Assembly (NCBI GenBank): GCA_964605095.1
Contig: CAZSBS010000297.1
Location: 1-5,446 of the forward strand
Reading direction: 5' to 3'
From: JAUWQU01 sp964605095
GTDB lineage: Bacteria > Planctomycetota > Phycisphaerae > SM23-33
Length of the DNA: 5,446 nucleotides
A program made the translations under genes and the position numbers. Within the stretch, counting starts at the first letter, position 1, and each line of letters opens with the position of its first letter. The notes beneath the pieces were generated by a model. The model did not search any database and was not told the origin of the DNA. It was given only the letters and a program-made list of their open reading frames with translations. Of this stretch, positions 1 through 4,770 are shown piece by piece.

Positions 1-88
1 GGTACGACGGCATCATGATCATAAGCAACAGCGCGATCACCGCGATAACGACCAGGATTTCTACGAGGGTAAATGCTCTGCGTTTCAT
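1..88 (-). CDS. Pseudopilin (prepilin-type N-terminal domain), copy B, partial
   Basis: Only the first 29 codons are in the window; the gene continues past position 1. The visible protein begins MKRRAFTLVEILVVIA and continues as a hydrophobic helix. This is the class III signal of type IV pilin-like proteins: a short basic leader, a processing site between Ala5 and Phe6, and Glu at +5 of the mature protein. A prepilin peptidase would cut and methylate it, and the helix would anchor it in the inner membrane before assembly into a pseudopilus. The start is fixed by AGGAG at 99-103, ten bases upstream. The ATG overlaps the stop of the HEAT gene at 85-828 (ATGA), implying translational coupling. 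It is a paralogue of the pseudopilin at 1021-2118. Whether it also has a C-terminal H-X9-DG motif cannot be seen. Confidence 0.85.
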   Translation of the reverse strand, partial: MKRRAFTLVEILVVIAVIALLLMIMMPSY

Positions 89-828
89 GGTTGCTTGTCT
101 CCTGGAGCCGAAGCAGGCTGGGGGTCCAGCTTTGCCTCAATGTGTATGCGCCGGTTTTCCGGGTGCCGCTCCAGCGGCCGACCCGCCTGGGCATAGGCCC
201 GTTGGACCTGCGGATATTCCTTCATAATCTCGATGTGATTGAGCCATTGCGTCTGGTTGGCCGGACCGACGCCCAGATACCGCATGCCGAACTTCTTGTA
301 CAACTCGCGAAAGGCCTCGAGTTTCACCGAGTCGTTTTCGGCCTTCTCGGCTGTCTCCTGAAGCCATAAGATAGACCGCTCCGACTTGCACCGTGCCAGG
401 CCCAGCAGCGAGGCCTTTCGCTCGTCAAGTGTGGCATTGGATGCCGCCAAGGCGCCCAGTCGGTCGGCGGCAGCCGGATCGCCGAAGAGCCCCAGCGTGC
501 CTGCCGCCGCGGCCCGGACCTTCGGCGAGGGATCATCCAATGCCCGCTCGACGGCCTGGCGGGCGTCGGGGCTGTCAAAACGCCCCAGCCCCACAACCGC
601 CGCCTGGCGGACGTCTGCTTCCTGGTCTTTCTCGGCCGTGCGGACCAGGGCCTCGACTGCCCCCGAGGGCTTTTTGTCGGTGATGCTGCAAACGGCCGCT
701 TTGCGATCGGAGACCGTCTTGCCGGAAACTTTGGCGGAACAGCCGAATGAGGCCAACAACGAGCCCGCCGCGACGGCGGAAAGCACCACCTTGGTCCCTC
801 TACTGACGCTCCGCGACTTATCGGCCAT
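85..828 (-). CDS. HEAT-repeat protein, probable lipoprotein, copy B
   Basis: The protein has 247 residues. A basic N-terminus is followed by a hydrophobic stretch (about 13-29) ending LLASFGC, so Cys30 could be lipidated; Ser at -3 and Phe at -2 make the lipobox imperfect. Residues about 55-165 form HEAT/PBS-like helical repeats, visible as the spaced phrases ADVRQAAVVGLGRF, PKVRAAAAGTLGLFGD and DERKASLLGLARC. The C-terminal part (WLNHIEIMKEYPQVQRAYAQAG) matches the end of the copy A protein (WRELIQRLKRDQRIRLAYAAAG), so the two are full-length paralogues rather than just sharing repeats. HEAT arrays bind partner proteins; no enzyme motif is seen. The gene lies directly before, and overlaps by ATGA, a pseudopilin gene, so a role with that envelope machinery is inferred. 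A GTG at 867 would add 13 residues, but the ATG at 828 has the better ribosome site and gives a cleaner signal peptide. The exact function is unknown. Confidence 0.8.
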   Translation of the reverse strand: MADKSRSVSRGTKVVLSAVAAGSLLASFGCSAKVSGKTVSDRKAAVCSITDKKPSGAVEALVRTAEKDQEADVRQAAVVGLGRFDSPDARQAVERALDDPSPKVRAAAAGTLGLFGDPAAADRLGALAASNATLDERKASLLGLARCKSERSILWLQETAEKAENDSVKLEAFRELYKKFGMRYLGVGPANQTQWLNHIEIMKEYPQVQRAYAQAGRPLERHPENRRIHIEAKLDPQPASAPGDKQP

Positions 829-835
829 AGCTGCA

Positions 836-839
836 CTCC
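836..839 (-). promoter_or_regulatory. Ribosome binding site deciding the HEAT copy B start
   Basis: On the minus strand, GGAG stands seven bases before the ATG at 828, an ordinary spacing. The alternative GTG at 867 has only a weak AAGAA directly before it. This supports the shorter 247-aa product. Confidence 0.55.
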
Positions 840-874
840 GGATCCGGTGAGGATCGTGATGACGCACTTCTTAT

Positions 875-896
875 GCGGGACCACTCACAGGCCCGC
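875..896 (-). other. Small hairpin upstream of HEAT copy B
   Basis: On the minus strand GCGGGCC and GGTCCCGC can pair as a seven-base-pair stem with one bulged base and a seven-base loop. It lies in the 78-base stretch between the HEAT remnant and the copy B gene. No T-run follows it, so it does not look like an intrinsic terminator. It may be a leader structure or chance in GC-rich DNA. Confidence 0.3.
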
Positions 897-906
897 AAGC
901 CATATC

Positions 907-1014
907 TTATTCTAACACTAACACGCCGGCGTCCTTGCCGCAAACGGCCTTTTCGATCAACGGGCGGTCCTCGGAATCCATCATCCGCGTCATGGCCAAC
1001 CGCTCAAGACGGCT
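907..1014 (-). pseudogene. Remnant of a third HEAT-repeat gene
   Basis: Reading the minus strand gives an uninterrupted fragment containing MTRMMDSEDRPLIEKAV and then GKDAGV, ending at a TAA (909-907). It lines up with LTQMMDPKDRPVIEKAV...QDAGV, residues about 84-107 of the copy A HEAT protein. In DNA, 922-997 matches 2651-2725 with 8 mismatches and one single-base gap (67 of 76 columns). Similarity stops sharply at 922. On the other side, a TGA at 1017-1015 precedes the fragment, just after the upstream pseudopilin stop. It is far closer to copy A than to copy B. About one HEAT unit survives, with no start region and no C-terminus, so it is best read as a broken relic of an earlier duplication. 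Expression as a 28-residue peptide from the ATG at 993 is possible but unsupported. Confidence 0.75.
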
Positions 1015-1020
1015 TCACCA

Positions 1021-2118
1021 TCAGTTGACGGCAGGTTTCTTGTTGGGCACCTTGGGCGCCCAGGTCTCGGGGTGGAGGCGCGGGCTGATATTCAGCGGCA
1101 TGTTCGCGGTAACCGACCCATCCGCCCAGAGGCCGTTCACCTTGGCCAGGTGGCGGGCACCTCCGACCCCAACCCCGCCGGCCAGCTTTGTATCGACAGT
1201 CAGGGGGGCTTCAAGGTCGACGATAAGCTCGGGATAGGGATAGTCCACCAGCAGCAGTGCCTTGGCGCTGTAAGGGTACCGGTAAACTTCGGAACTGATC
1301 CCGTAGTTGGTCAGCCAGGGCATCCAGTCAATGAGTTTGAAGCCGGGGCGATCTTTCTGGCCACGGGAGTCTGCGACATCGCCAGTGGTGCCGAAAGCCG
1401 GCTTGTTGCGGAAGAATATCGCGTTCATCTCGCCGAAGGGACATCTATTCTGTTGTTCGTTGTAGCCGGGGCCGCCCGCGTTTGGGTACCTTAACGCTTT
1501 TTCTTCCGGCGGTATGACGGATGGAACCCAGATGTAGCCGGAATGGTAGACCCGGACGTATCCGTCGGTGTCCCACCAACTGTTAAAGCCCATTATCTCG
1601 AACTGCCCGTTATCGTTGTCGTCTTGCAGGAGAAATTCGGTGAATGGCCCGTTTGCCGTATCCGTGCCGGTTTGGGAAATATACAGGAAGGCCTTGCCGC
1701 CCACGGTGTTCATTTTAAAGCTGCCTAACGCGTTGCGGTACTCCAACATCGCGAACATGTCCTTAACGTTGCCCGTCCTAGCCTTGCCGGTCTTGGCGTC
1801 CTTGCCATCGTCCTCGGGGCAGATGAAGATGACGGGGTCGGCGACGGCCTCCTTCGGCACGCCTGGCCACAACATCGAATCCGGGTACGGGAATACCAAT
1901 GCTCCGGTTCCGATTCCAGCACCCCCCCCGCCGCCAATCACCCTGCCCGCGGAACCCAGTACGAAAGCCTGGCCGAGTTTGTTGAGGTTGTTCATGCAGA
2001 TGGTTGCCCGCGTCAATGAGATCACCGACGACAGGCTGGGCAGCAGAATGGACACCAGCAGGGCGATTATGGCGATGACCACCATCAACTCAACCAATGT
2101 GAACGCCTTGCGTTTCAT
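1021..2118 (-). CDS. Pseudopilin with H-X9-DG C-terminal motif, copy A
   Basis: The protein has 365 residues. It opens MKRKAFTLVELMVVIAIIALL, the prepilin-type cleavage/methylation domain: basic leader, processing after Ala5, Phe as first mature residue and Glu at +5. The hydrophobic helix runs to about residue 25. The bulk is a Tyr-, Trp- and Gly-rich globular domain. Near the end, His323 is followed by exactly nine residues and Asp-Gly (333-334) within RHLAKVNGLWADGSV. This is the H-X9-DG signature known from large pseudopilin families of Planctomycetota, Verrucomicrobia and Lentisphaerae. Such proteins sit in the inner membrane and are thought to join type II secretion or pilus-like assemblies. 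The ATG at 2118 is chosen because AAGGAG lies eight bases upstream and the leader then has normal length; an upstream start at 2193 would add 25 unlikely residues. A run of eight G on the coding strand lies in the gene. It follows the copy A HEAT gene after 82 bases, in a likely operon. Confidence 0.9.
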   Translation of the reverse strand: MKRKAFTLVELMVVIAIIALLVSILLPSLSSVISLTRATICMNNLNKLGQAFVLGSAGRVIGGGGGAGIGTGALVFPYPDSMLWPGVPKEAVADPVIFICPEDDGKDAKTGKARTGNVKDMFAMLEYRNALGSFKMNTVGGKAFLYISQTGTDTANGPFTEFLLQDDNDNGQFEIMGFNSWWDTDGYVRVYHSGYIWVPSVIPPEEKALRYPNAGGPGYNEQQNRCPFGEMNAIFFRNKPAFGTTGDVADSRGQKDRPGFKLIDWMPWLTNYGISSEVYRYPYSAKALLLVDYPYPELIVDLEAPLTVDTKLAGGVGVGGARHLAKVNGLWADGSVTANMPLNISPRLHPETWAPKVPNKKPAVN

Positions 2119-2126
2119 GGCATTTT

Positions 2127-2132
2127 CTCCTT
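2127..2132 (-). promoter_or_regulatory. Ribosome binding site of pseudopilin copy A
   Basis: AAGGAG on the minus strand lies eight bases before the ATG at 2118. It decides against the longer upstream start at 2193 and gives the pseudopilin a standard five-residue leader before its processing site. Confidence 0.7.
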
Positions 2133-2150
2133 CAGCAAGTCCTGGCCGCA

Positions 2151-2182
2151 CCGAGCCGCCATGCGGCGCCGCGGCGACTCGG
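2151..2182 (-). other. Strong hairpin between HEAT copy A and pseudopilin copy A
   Basis: The two ten-base arms CCGAGTCGCC and GGCGGCTCGG (minus strand) pair over their whole length with a single U-G wobble. They enclose a 12-base loop that is itself self-complementary (GCGGCGCCGC). The hairpin fills much of the 82-base gap between the two genes. No T-run follows, so full termination is unlikely. A role in processing or stabilising the mRNA, giving different levels of the two proteins, is an inference. Confidence 0.5.
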
Positions 2183-2200
2183 CACATCGGCAACTTCCAG

Positions 2201-2971
2201 CTACTTCAGCTTGCCAGGCGTCAGTCTGGTCGTCGGCCCGACCGCCGGCAACATCCGCGGGTCGATATGGCTTCGCGTATCGGCGTCCGCGGGATTATCT
2301 ATCAACTGCGTCCCGGCCGCGGCATACGCCAGGCGGATGCGCTGATCGCGTTTCAACCGCTGAATAAGCTCGCGCCAAAGCACGTCGTTGTCCGGGTTCC
2401 GGCCAGGCAGGAGCCTGCCTCCCGCCTTGCGCAACGCCGACTTGGCCGCCTGGAGCTTGACCTCGTACGACGCGTTCTTGCCGGCCGTCTCCACCATCGT
2501 CACGATGGCACGCGGATCATCACAATCGACCAGACCGCGAAGAGCCGCAATGCGGACCGACTCGTCACGATCCGTCTCCAGCACCCGGATCAGTTCCCCC
2601 GTGGCCGGGGCGTCATTGAACTTCCCCAGGCTCTCGGCCGCGATGGCCCGCACGCCGGCGTCCTGGTCGCGAACGGCCTTTTCGATCACCGGGCGGTCCT
2701 TGGGGTCCATCATCTGCGTCAGGCCGACAATGGCGGCCCTTCGCACAATCGGGCTTTCGTCCTGAGCCGCGGTTGACAGGCTATCCCGTGCCCCGAACGG
2801 GCGCTGGCTGGATATGCGGATCACGGCGGCGGTGCGATCCTGCTCGGAGCCGCTGGTCACGTCCGGCCTGCCGGTTATCCACAGCACCACGGCAAGAAGG
2901 CCGACGACGGCTAGGATTATTGCCAGAACGACGCGAAACCGACTATTGCCGGAGCCCAATGACACAGCCAT
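2201..2971 (-). CDS. Membrane-anchored HEAT-repeat protein, copy A
   Basis: The protein has 256 residues. Residues about 11-33 (RFRVVLAIILAVVGLLAVVL and on) form one membrane segment behind a short N-terminus, with no lipobox Cys, so the body is probably displayed outside the inner membrane. Residues about 62-165 contain HEAT-type helical repeats: ESPIVRRAAIVGLTQMMD, AGVRAIAAESLGKFND and ESVRIAALRGLVDCDD. The C-terminal region (about 196-240) has no named domain but is shared with the copy B protein. There are no catalytic motifs; HEAT arrays normally bind proteins. The ATG at 2971 follows GGGAGAGG at 2979-2986 at good spacing. It is probably the first gene of the HEAT/pseudopilin block, with a candidate promoter about 110 bases upstream. 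It could serve as an assembly or scaffold factor for the pseudopilin encoded next, but that rests on gene order only. Confidence 0.8.
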   Translation of the reverse strand: MAVSLGSGNSRFRVVLAIILAVVGLLAVVLWITGRPDVTSGSEQDRTAAVIRISSQRPFGARDSLSTAAQDESPIVRRAAIVGLTQMMDPKDRPVIEKAVRDQDAGVRAIAAESLGKFNDAPATGELIRVLETDRDESVRIAALRGLVDCDDPRAIVTMVETAGKNASYEVKLQAAKSALRKAGGRLLPGRNPDNDVLWRELIQRLKRDQRIRLAYAAAGTQLIDNPADADTRSHIDPRMLPAVGPTTRLTPGKLK

Positions 2972-3407
2972 ACCTCAACCTCTCCCACGTGTCCGAGCGC
3001 ATATGGCTTGGCGCCAAACGATGCCAAGCGACCGCTCGCACCACGCATAATGGCTTCTATGCGCAGGCCCGCACTGTTCAGTATACCACAAGGCAAGTCG
3101 TAACAGAAGACTTTGACAAAATGCAACAAGTCGGATTAGGGACCTGAGTTTATGGTGGAAGCCGCCCGTTCCGCCGCGGCGGGCCAAAGCAAGTGCCGCC
3201 AGAAAGAAAAGAATGGTCGCTCGCGGCCGGGCAGGAAAATGGGCCTAGCCGCAGGTTCGGCGGGGGCGAAGACGGGTTTAACATTCCAACGGCTGGTAGC
3301 CAGTAGCCGGGGGCAGAGCGCTGGCCGTATACTAAAGAAAAGGTGGAGCCCGCAGCCCGGAACCCGCCGAAAGGAATTATCGGACAGCCTCGGCTACCGA
3401 CAAACGG
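2972..3407. other. Gene-free stretch between queC and the HEAT/pseudopilin block
   Basis: No reading frame here resembles a known protein or has a convincing ribosome site. The 230 bases next to the HEAT gene hold the candidate promoter near 3080-3088. The part from 3291 on holds a cluster of GGCTAC/GTAGCC hexamers. In 3109-3290 I see nothing recognisable: no tRNA fold and no clear terminator behind queC. Confidence 0.5.
3080..3088 (-). promoter_or_regulatory. Candidate extended -10 promoter for the HEAT/pseudopilin operon
   Basis: The minus strand reads TGGTATACT, an extended -10 element (TGn followed by a five-of-six match to TATAAT). There is no good -35: the hexamer 17 bases upstream is TTCTGT. 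Transcription would start near 3073, leaving a leader of about 100 bases before the ATG at 2971. It is the best promoter-like site in the gap, but one short motif is weak evidence and promoter preferences in this lineage are poorly known. Confidence 0.3.
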
Positions 3408-3418
3408 CTACGGGCTAC
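3291..3418. repeat. Cluster of GGCTAC/GTAGCC hexamers
   Basis: On the plus strand GTAGCC occurs at 3296-3301 and 3303-3308, and its complement GGCTAC occurs at 3392-3397, 3406-3411 and 3413-3418. The two groups are therefore inverted relative to each other. The rightmost units form the last codons and the TAG stop of queC. The first group also forms a small internal stem (CTGG-TAG-CCAG). This may be a degenerate intergenic repeat family; its copy number elsewhere cannot be judged from one window. Confidence 0.4.
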
Positions 3419-4115
3419 TGAGATACCGTCCCGGATCCTTGGCTCCCGCGGCGGCGAAGCCTGCCAGGCGCAGGCGGCAGGAGTCGCAGTGCCCGCAGGC
3501 TGCCCCGTCGGCGGATGGGTCGTAGCAACTGTGCGTCAGCGAGTAGTCCACCCCCAGTTCCAAACCAGCACGGATGATCTCGGCCTTGGTCATACGGATC
3601 AGCGGGGCGTGGATGCGGTAGCTGCCTTTGCCCTCGACGGCGGCGGCGGTGGCGAGGTTGGCAAGGCGCTCGAAGGCCTCGATGAACTCCGGGCGGCAGT
3701 CGGGATAGCCGCTGTAGTCGACGGCGTTGACGCCCAGGAAGATGTCGAACGCCCCCACCACTTCCGCACAGGCCAAGGCGATGCTCAGGAAGATCGTGTT
3801 CCGCGCCGGCACATAGGTGACGGGTATCCCCCCGCCGTCGGGGCGGTCCTTGGGCACCTCGATGGCGTCGGTAAGGGCGCTATGCCCGAAGCCGCCAGCG
3901 GCGCTTAGGTCCAGCCGGACTACGCGATGGTCCGTGACGCCCATCGACGCCGCCACGCGCCTCGCGGCTGAGATCTCGAAGAGATGCCGCTGGCCGTAGT
4001 CGAAGCTCAGCGCGCAGCACGCGAAGCCTTGCTGACGCGCGATGGCCAGCGTCGTGGTCGAGTCCAGCCCGCCCGAGAGCAGGCACACCGCGGGTTTGCC
4101 AATTTGCCCTGACAT
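3408..4115 (-). CDS. queC: 7-cyano-7-deazaguanine synthase QueC
   Basis: QueC converts 7-carboxy-7-deazaguanine to preQ0 with ATP and ammonia in the cytoplasm, a step toward queuosine in tRNA. The protein has 235 residues, normal for the family. The PP-loop ATP-pyrophosphatase motif SGGLDST is at 14-20, followed by SFDYGQRH at 37-44 and the conserved VTYVPARNT at 99-107. Then come GVNAVDYSGYPDCRPEF at 128-144 and the zinc-binding cysteines Cys197, Cys207, Cys210 and Cys213 in SCYD...ACGHCDSC. All expected active-site elements are intact. The ATG at 4115 puts nine residues before the PP-loop core, as usual; the frame stays open upstream to 4205, but those 30 residues are low-complexity and unlike QueC. 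The ribosome site is weak. The gene is divergent from queF, whose product uses its preQ0. queD and queE are not in the window. Confidence 0.95.
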   Translation of the reverse strand: MSGQIGKPAVCLLSGGLDSTTTLAIARQQGFACCALSFDYGQRHLFEISAARRVAASMGVTDHRVVRLDLSAAGGFGHSALTDAIEVPKDRPDGGGIPVTYVPARNTIFLSIALACAEVVGAFDIFLGVNAVDYSGYPDCRPEFIEAFERLANLATAAAVEGKGSYRIHAPLIRMTKAEIIRAGLELGVDYSLTHSCYDPSADGAACGHCDSCRLRLAGFAAAGAKDPGRYLSSP

Positions 4116-4193
4116 GCCCAACAGGCTACCACGGCTTTGCCTGGCGGTGCAATCTGTGTTATTATTGTCAGCGGAAAGAAGAAGAAGATTACC

Positions 4194-4211
4194 GTCCCGG
4201 CGCACCGGGAC
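4194..4211. other. Perfect 7-bp hairpin upstream of queC
   Basis: GTCCCGG and CCGGGAC form a perfect seven-base-pair stem with a four-base loop, about 80 bases upstream of the queC start. On the minus strand it is followed by a pyrimidine tract (TCTTCTTCTTCTTT), so it could act as a leader attenuator for queC, but this is unproven. Confidence 0.35.
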
Positions 4212-4226
4212 AGAGGCACAGAGGTA

Positions 4227-4369
4227 AGAAGAAGAAAAAACAAAAGCTGGATGGGGATTGCATGGATTAAGGGATTATATGGACAAGAACACATACTAGT
4301 TTCTTAATCCATGTAATCCCTTAATCCATGCAATCCCCATCAAAAGCCGTTTCGGTTGTTTCTTCTTCT
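4227..4369. repeat. 143-bp imperfect palindrome built of a 17-bp unit
   Basis: The core arms, 4250-4283 and 4308-4341, are 34-base inverted repeats with one mismatch, separated by 24 bases. Inside that loop AAGAA (4285-4289) and TTCTT (4301-4305) can extend the stem. Each arm is two tandem copies of a 17-base unit: TTAATCCATGYAATCCC at 4304-4320 and 4321-4337, and its complement at 4254-4270 and 4271-4287 (the last copy degenerate). Outside the core, AGAAGAAGAAA at 4227-4237 is mirrored by its complement at 4359-4369. The AT-rich element stands out from its GC-rich surroundings and fills most of the space between divergent queC and queF. T-rich sequence follows the stem on both strands, so it could work as a two-way terminator or insulator. 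It may equally be a non-coding mobile or repetitive element. No transposase or clear target-site duplication is seen. Confidence 0.75.
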
Positions 4370-4403
4370 GTTTCTTCTCTGCGATAAAGAACCGTGCTTT
4401 CTC

Positions 4404-4410
4404 AGGAAGG
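4404..4410 (+). promoter_or_regulatory. Ribosome binding site of queF
   Basis: AGGAAGG ends nine bases before the ATG at 4420, a good Shine-Dalgarno match that fixes the queF start. No preQ1 riboswitch sequence is recognisable in front of it. Confidence 0.65.
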
Positions 4411-4419
4411 ACCTCGGCC

Positions 4420-4770
4420 ATGGCTGAGTTGGAGACATTCGAGAACCCTCATCCGGGTCGCGACTACGTCATCACACACGTGGCGCCGGAGTTCACCAGC
4501 GTCTGCCCGAAGACCGGTCAGCCGGACTTCGGCACAATTGAGATCGAGTACGTCGCTGACATGCTCTGCGTGGAGCTCAAGAGCCTCAAGTTCTACCTGC
4601 AAGGCTACCGCAACATGGGGGTCTTCTACGAAGACCTGGTCAACCGGATTCTGGACGACCTGGTCGCGGCGCTGTCGCCGAGGCGGATGACCGTCACCGG
4701 GCGATTCACGCCCCGCGGCGGGATGCACTCGGTCGTGCGGGCGTCCCACGAAGGCGGTCCGGCGAGATGA
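4420..4770 (+). CDS. queF: NADPH-dependent preQ0 reductase QueF (short, YkvM type)
   Basis: QueF reduces the nitrile of preQ0 to the amine preQ1 using two NADPH, in the cytoplasm. At 116 residues it is the short single-domain form (T-fold, tunnelling-fold family) rather than the two-domain form of E. coli. Cys29 in SVCPKTGQPDF is the catalytic nucleophile that forms the thioimide with preQ0, and Asp36 is the conserved acid seven residues later. The QueF motif ELKSLKFY at 52-59 is followed by YRNMGVFYED, with Glu71 at the position that binds the substrate base in the B. subtilis enzyme. All key residues are present. The start is supported by AGGAAGG. The queC gene for the preceding step is divergent upstream, and the stop overlaps the ATG of the apbE-like gene. 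Presence of QueF suggests the organism makes queuosine rather than stopping at preQ0. Confidence 0.95.
   Translation: MAELETFENPHPGRDYVITHVAPEFTSVCPKTGQPDFGTIEIEYVADMLCVELKSLKFYLQGYRNMGVFYEDLVNRILDDLVAALSPRRMTVTGRFTPRGGMHSVVRASHEGGPAR

Noticed and set aside
838..847. Ten-base palindrome CCGGATCCGG upstream of HEAT copy B
   Set aside because: It overlaps the ribosome-site region and is short; with no second copy there is no support for an operator.
386..850. Long plus-strand open frame opposite HEAT copy B
   Set aside because: Its translation is Ala/Arg/Ser-rich without family features, and it is antisense to a clear HEAT-repeat gene; GC-rich coding DNA commonly leaves such frames open.
1568..2776. 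402-codon plus-strand frame
   Set aside because: It runs antisense across the pseudopilin, the intergenic hairpin and the HEAT copy A gene, has no recognisable domain and no ribosome site, and the minus strand explains the DNA far better.
3328..3333. TATACT on the plus strand as a -10 box
   Set aside because: No plus-strand gene follows before queC's antisense region, and there is no -35; the site overlaps the short palindrome GTATAC.
3256..3371. Nine-base inverted repeat TTCGGCGGG / CCCGCCGAA
   Set aside because: The arms are about 98 bases apart and made of common GC-rich words, so chance is a sufficient explanation.
4116..4205. 30-codon N-terminal extension of QueC
   Set aside because: The added residues resemble translated leader and repeat DNA (Asn, Leu and Ser runs); the ATG at 4115 gives the family's normal length.
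4359..4400. sigma-70 promoter for queF (TTCTTC ... GATAAA)
   Set aside because: The -35 is poor and the spacing does not fit; the TTC tract makes chance matches likely.
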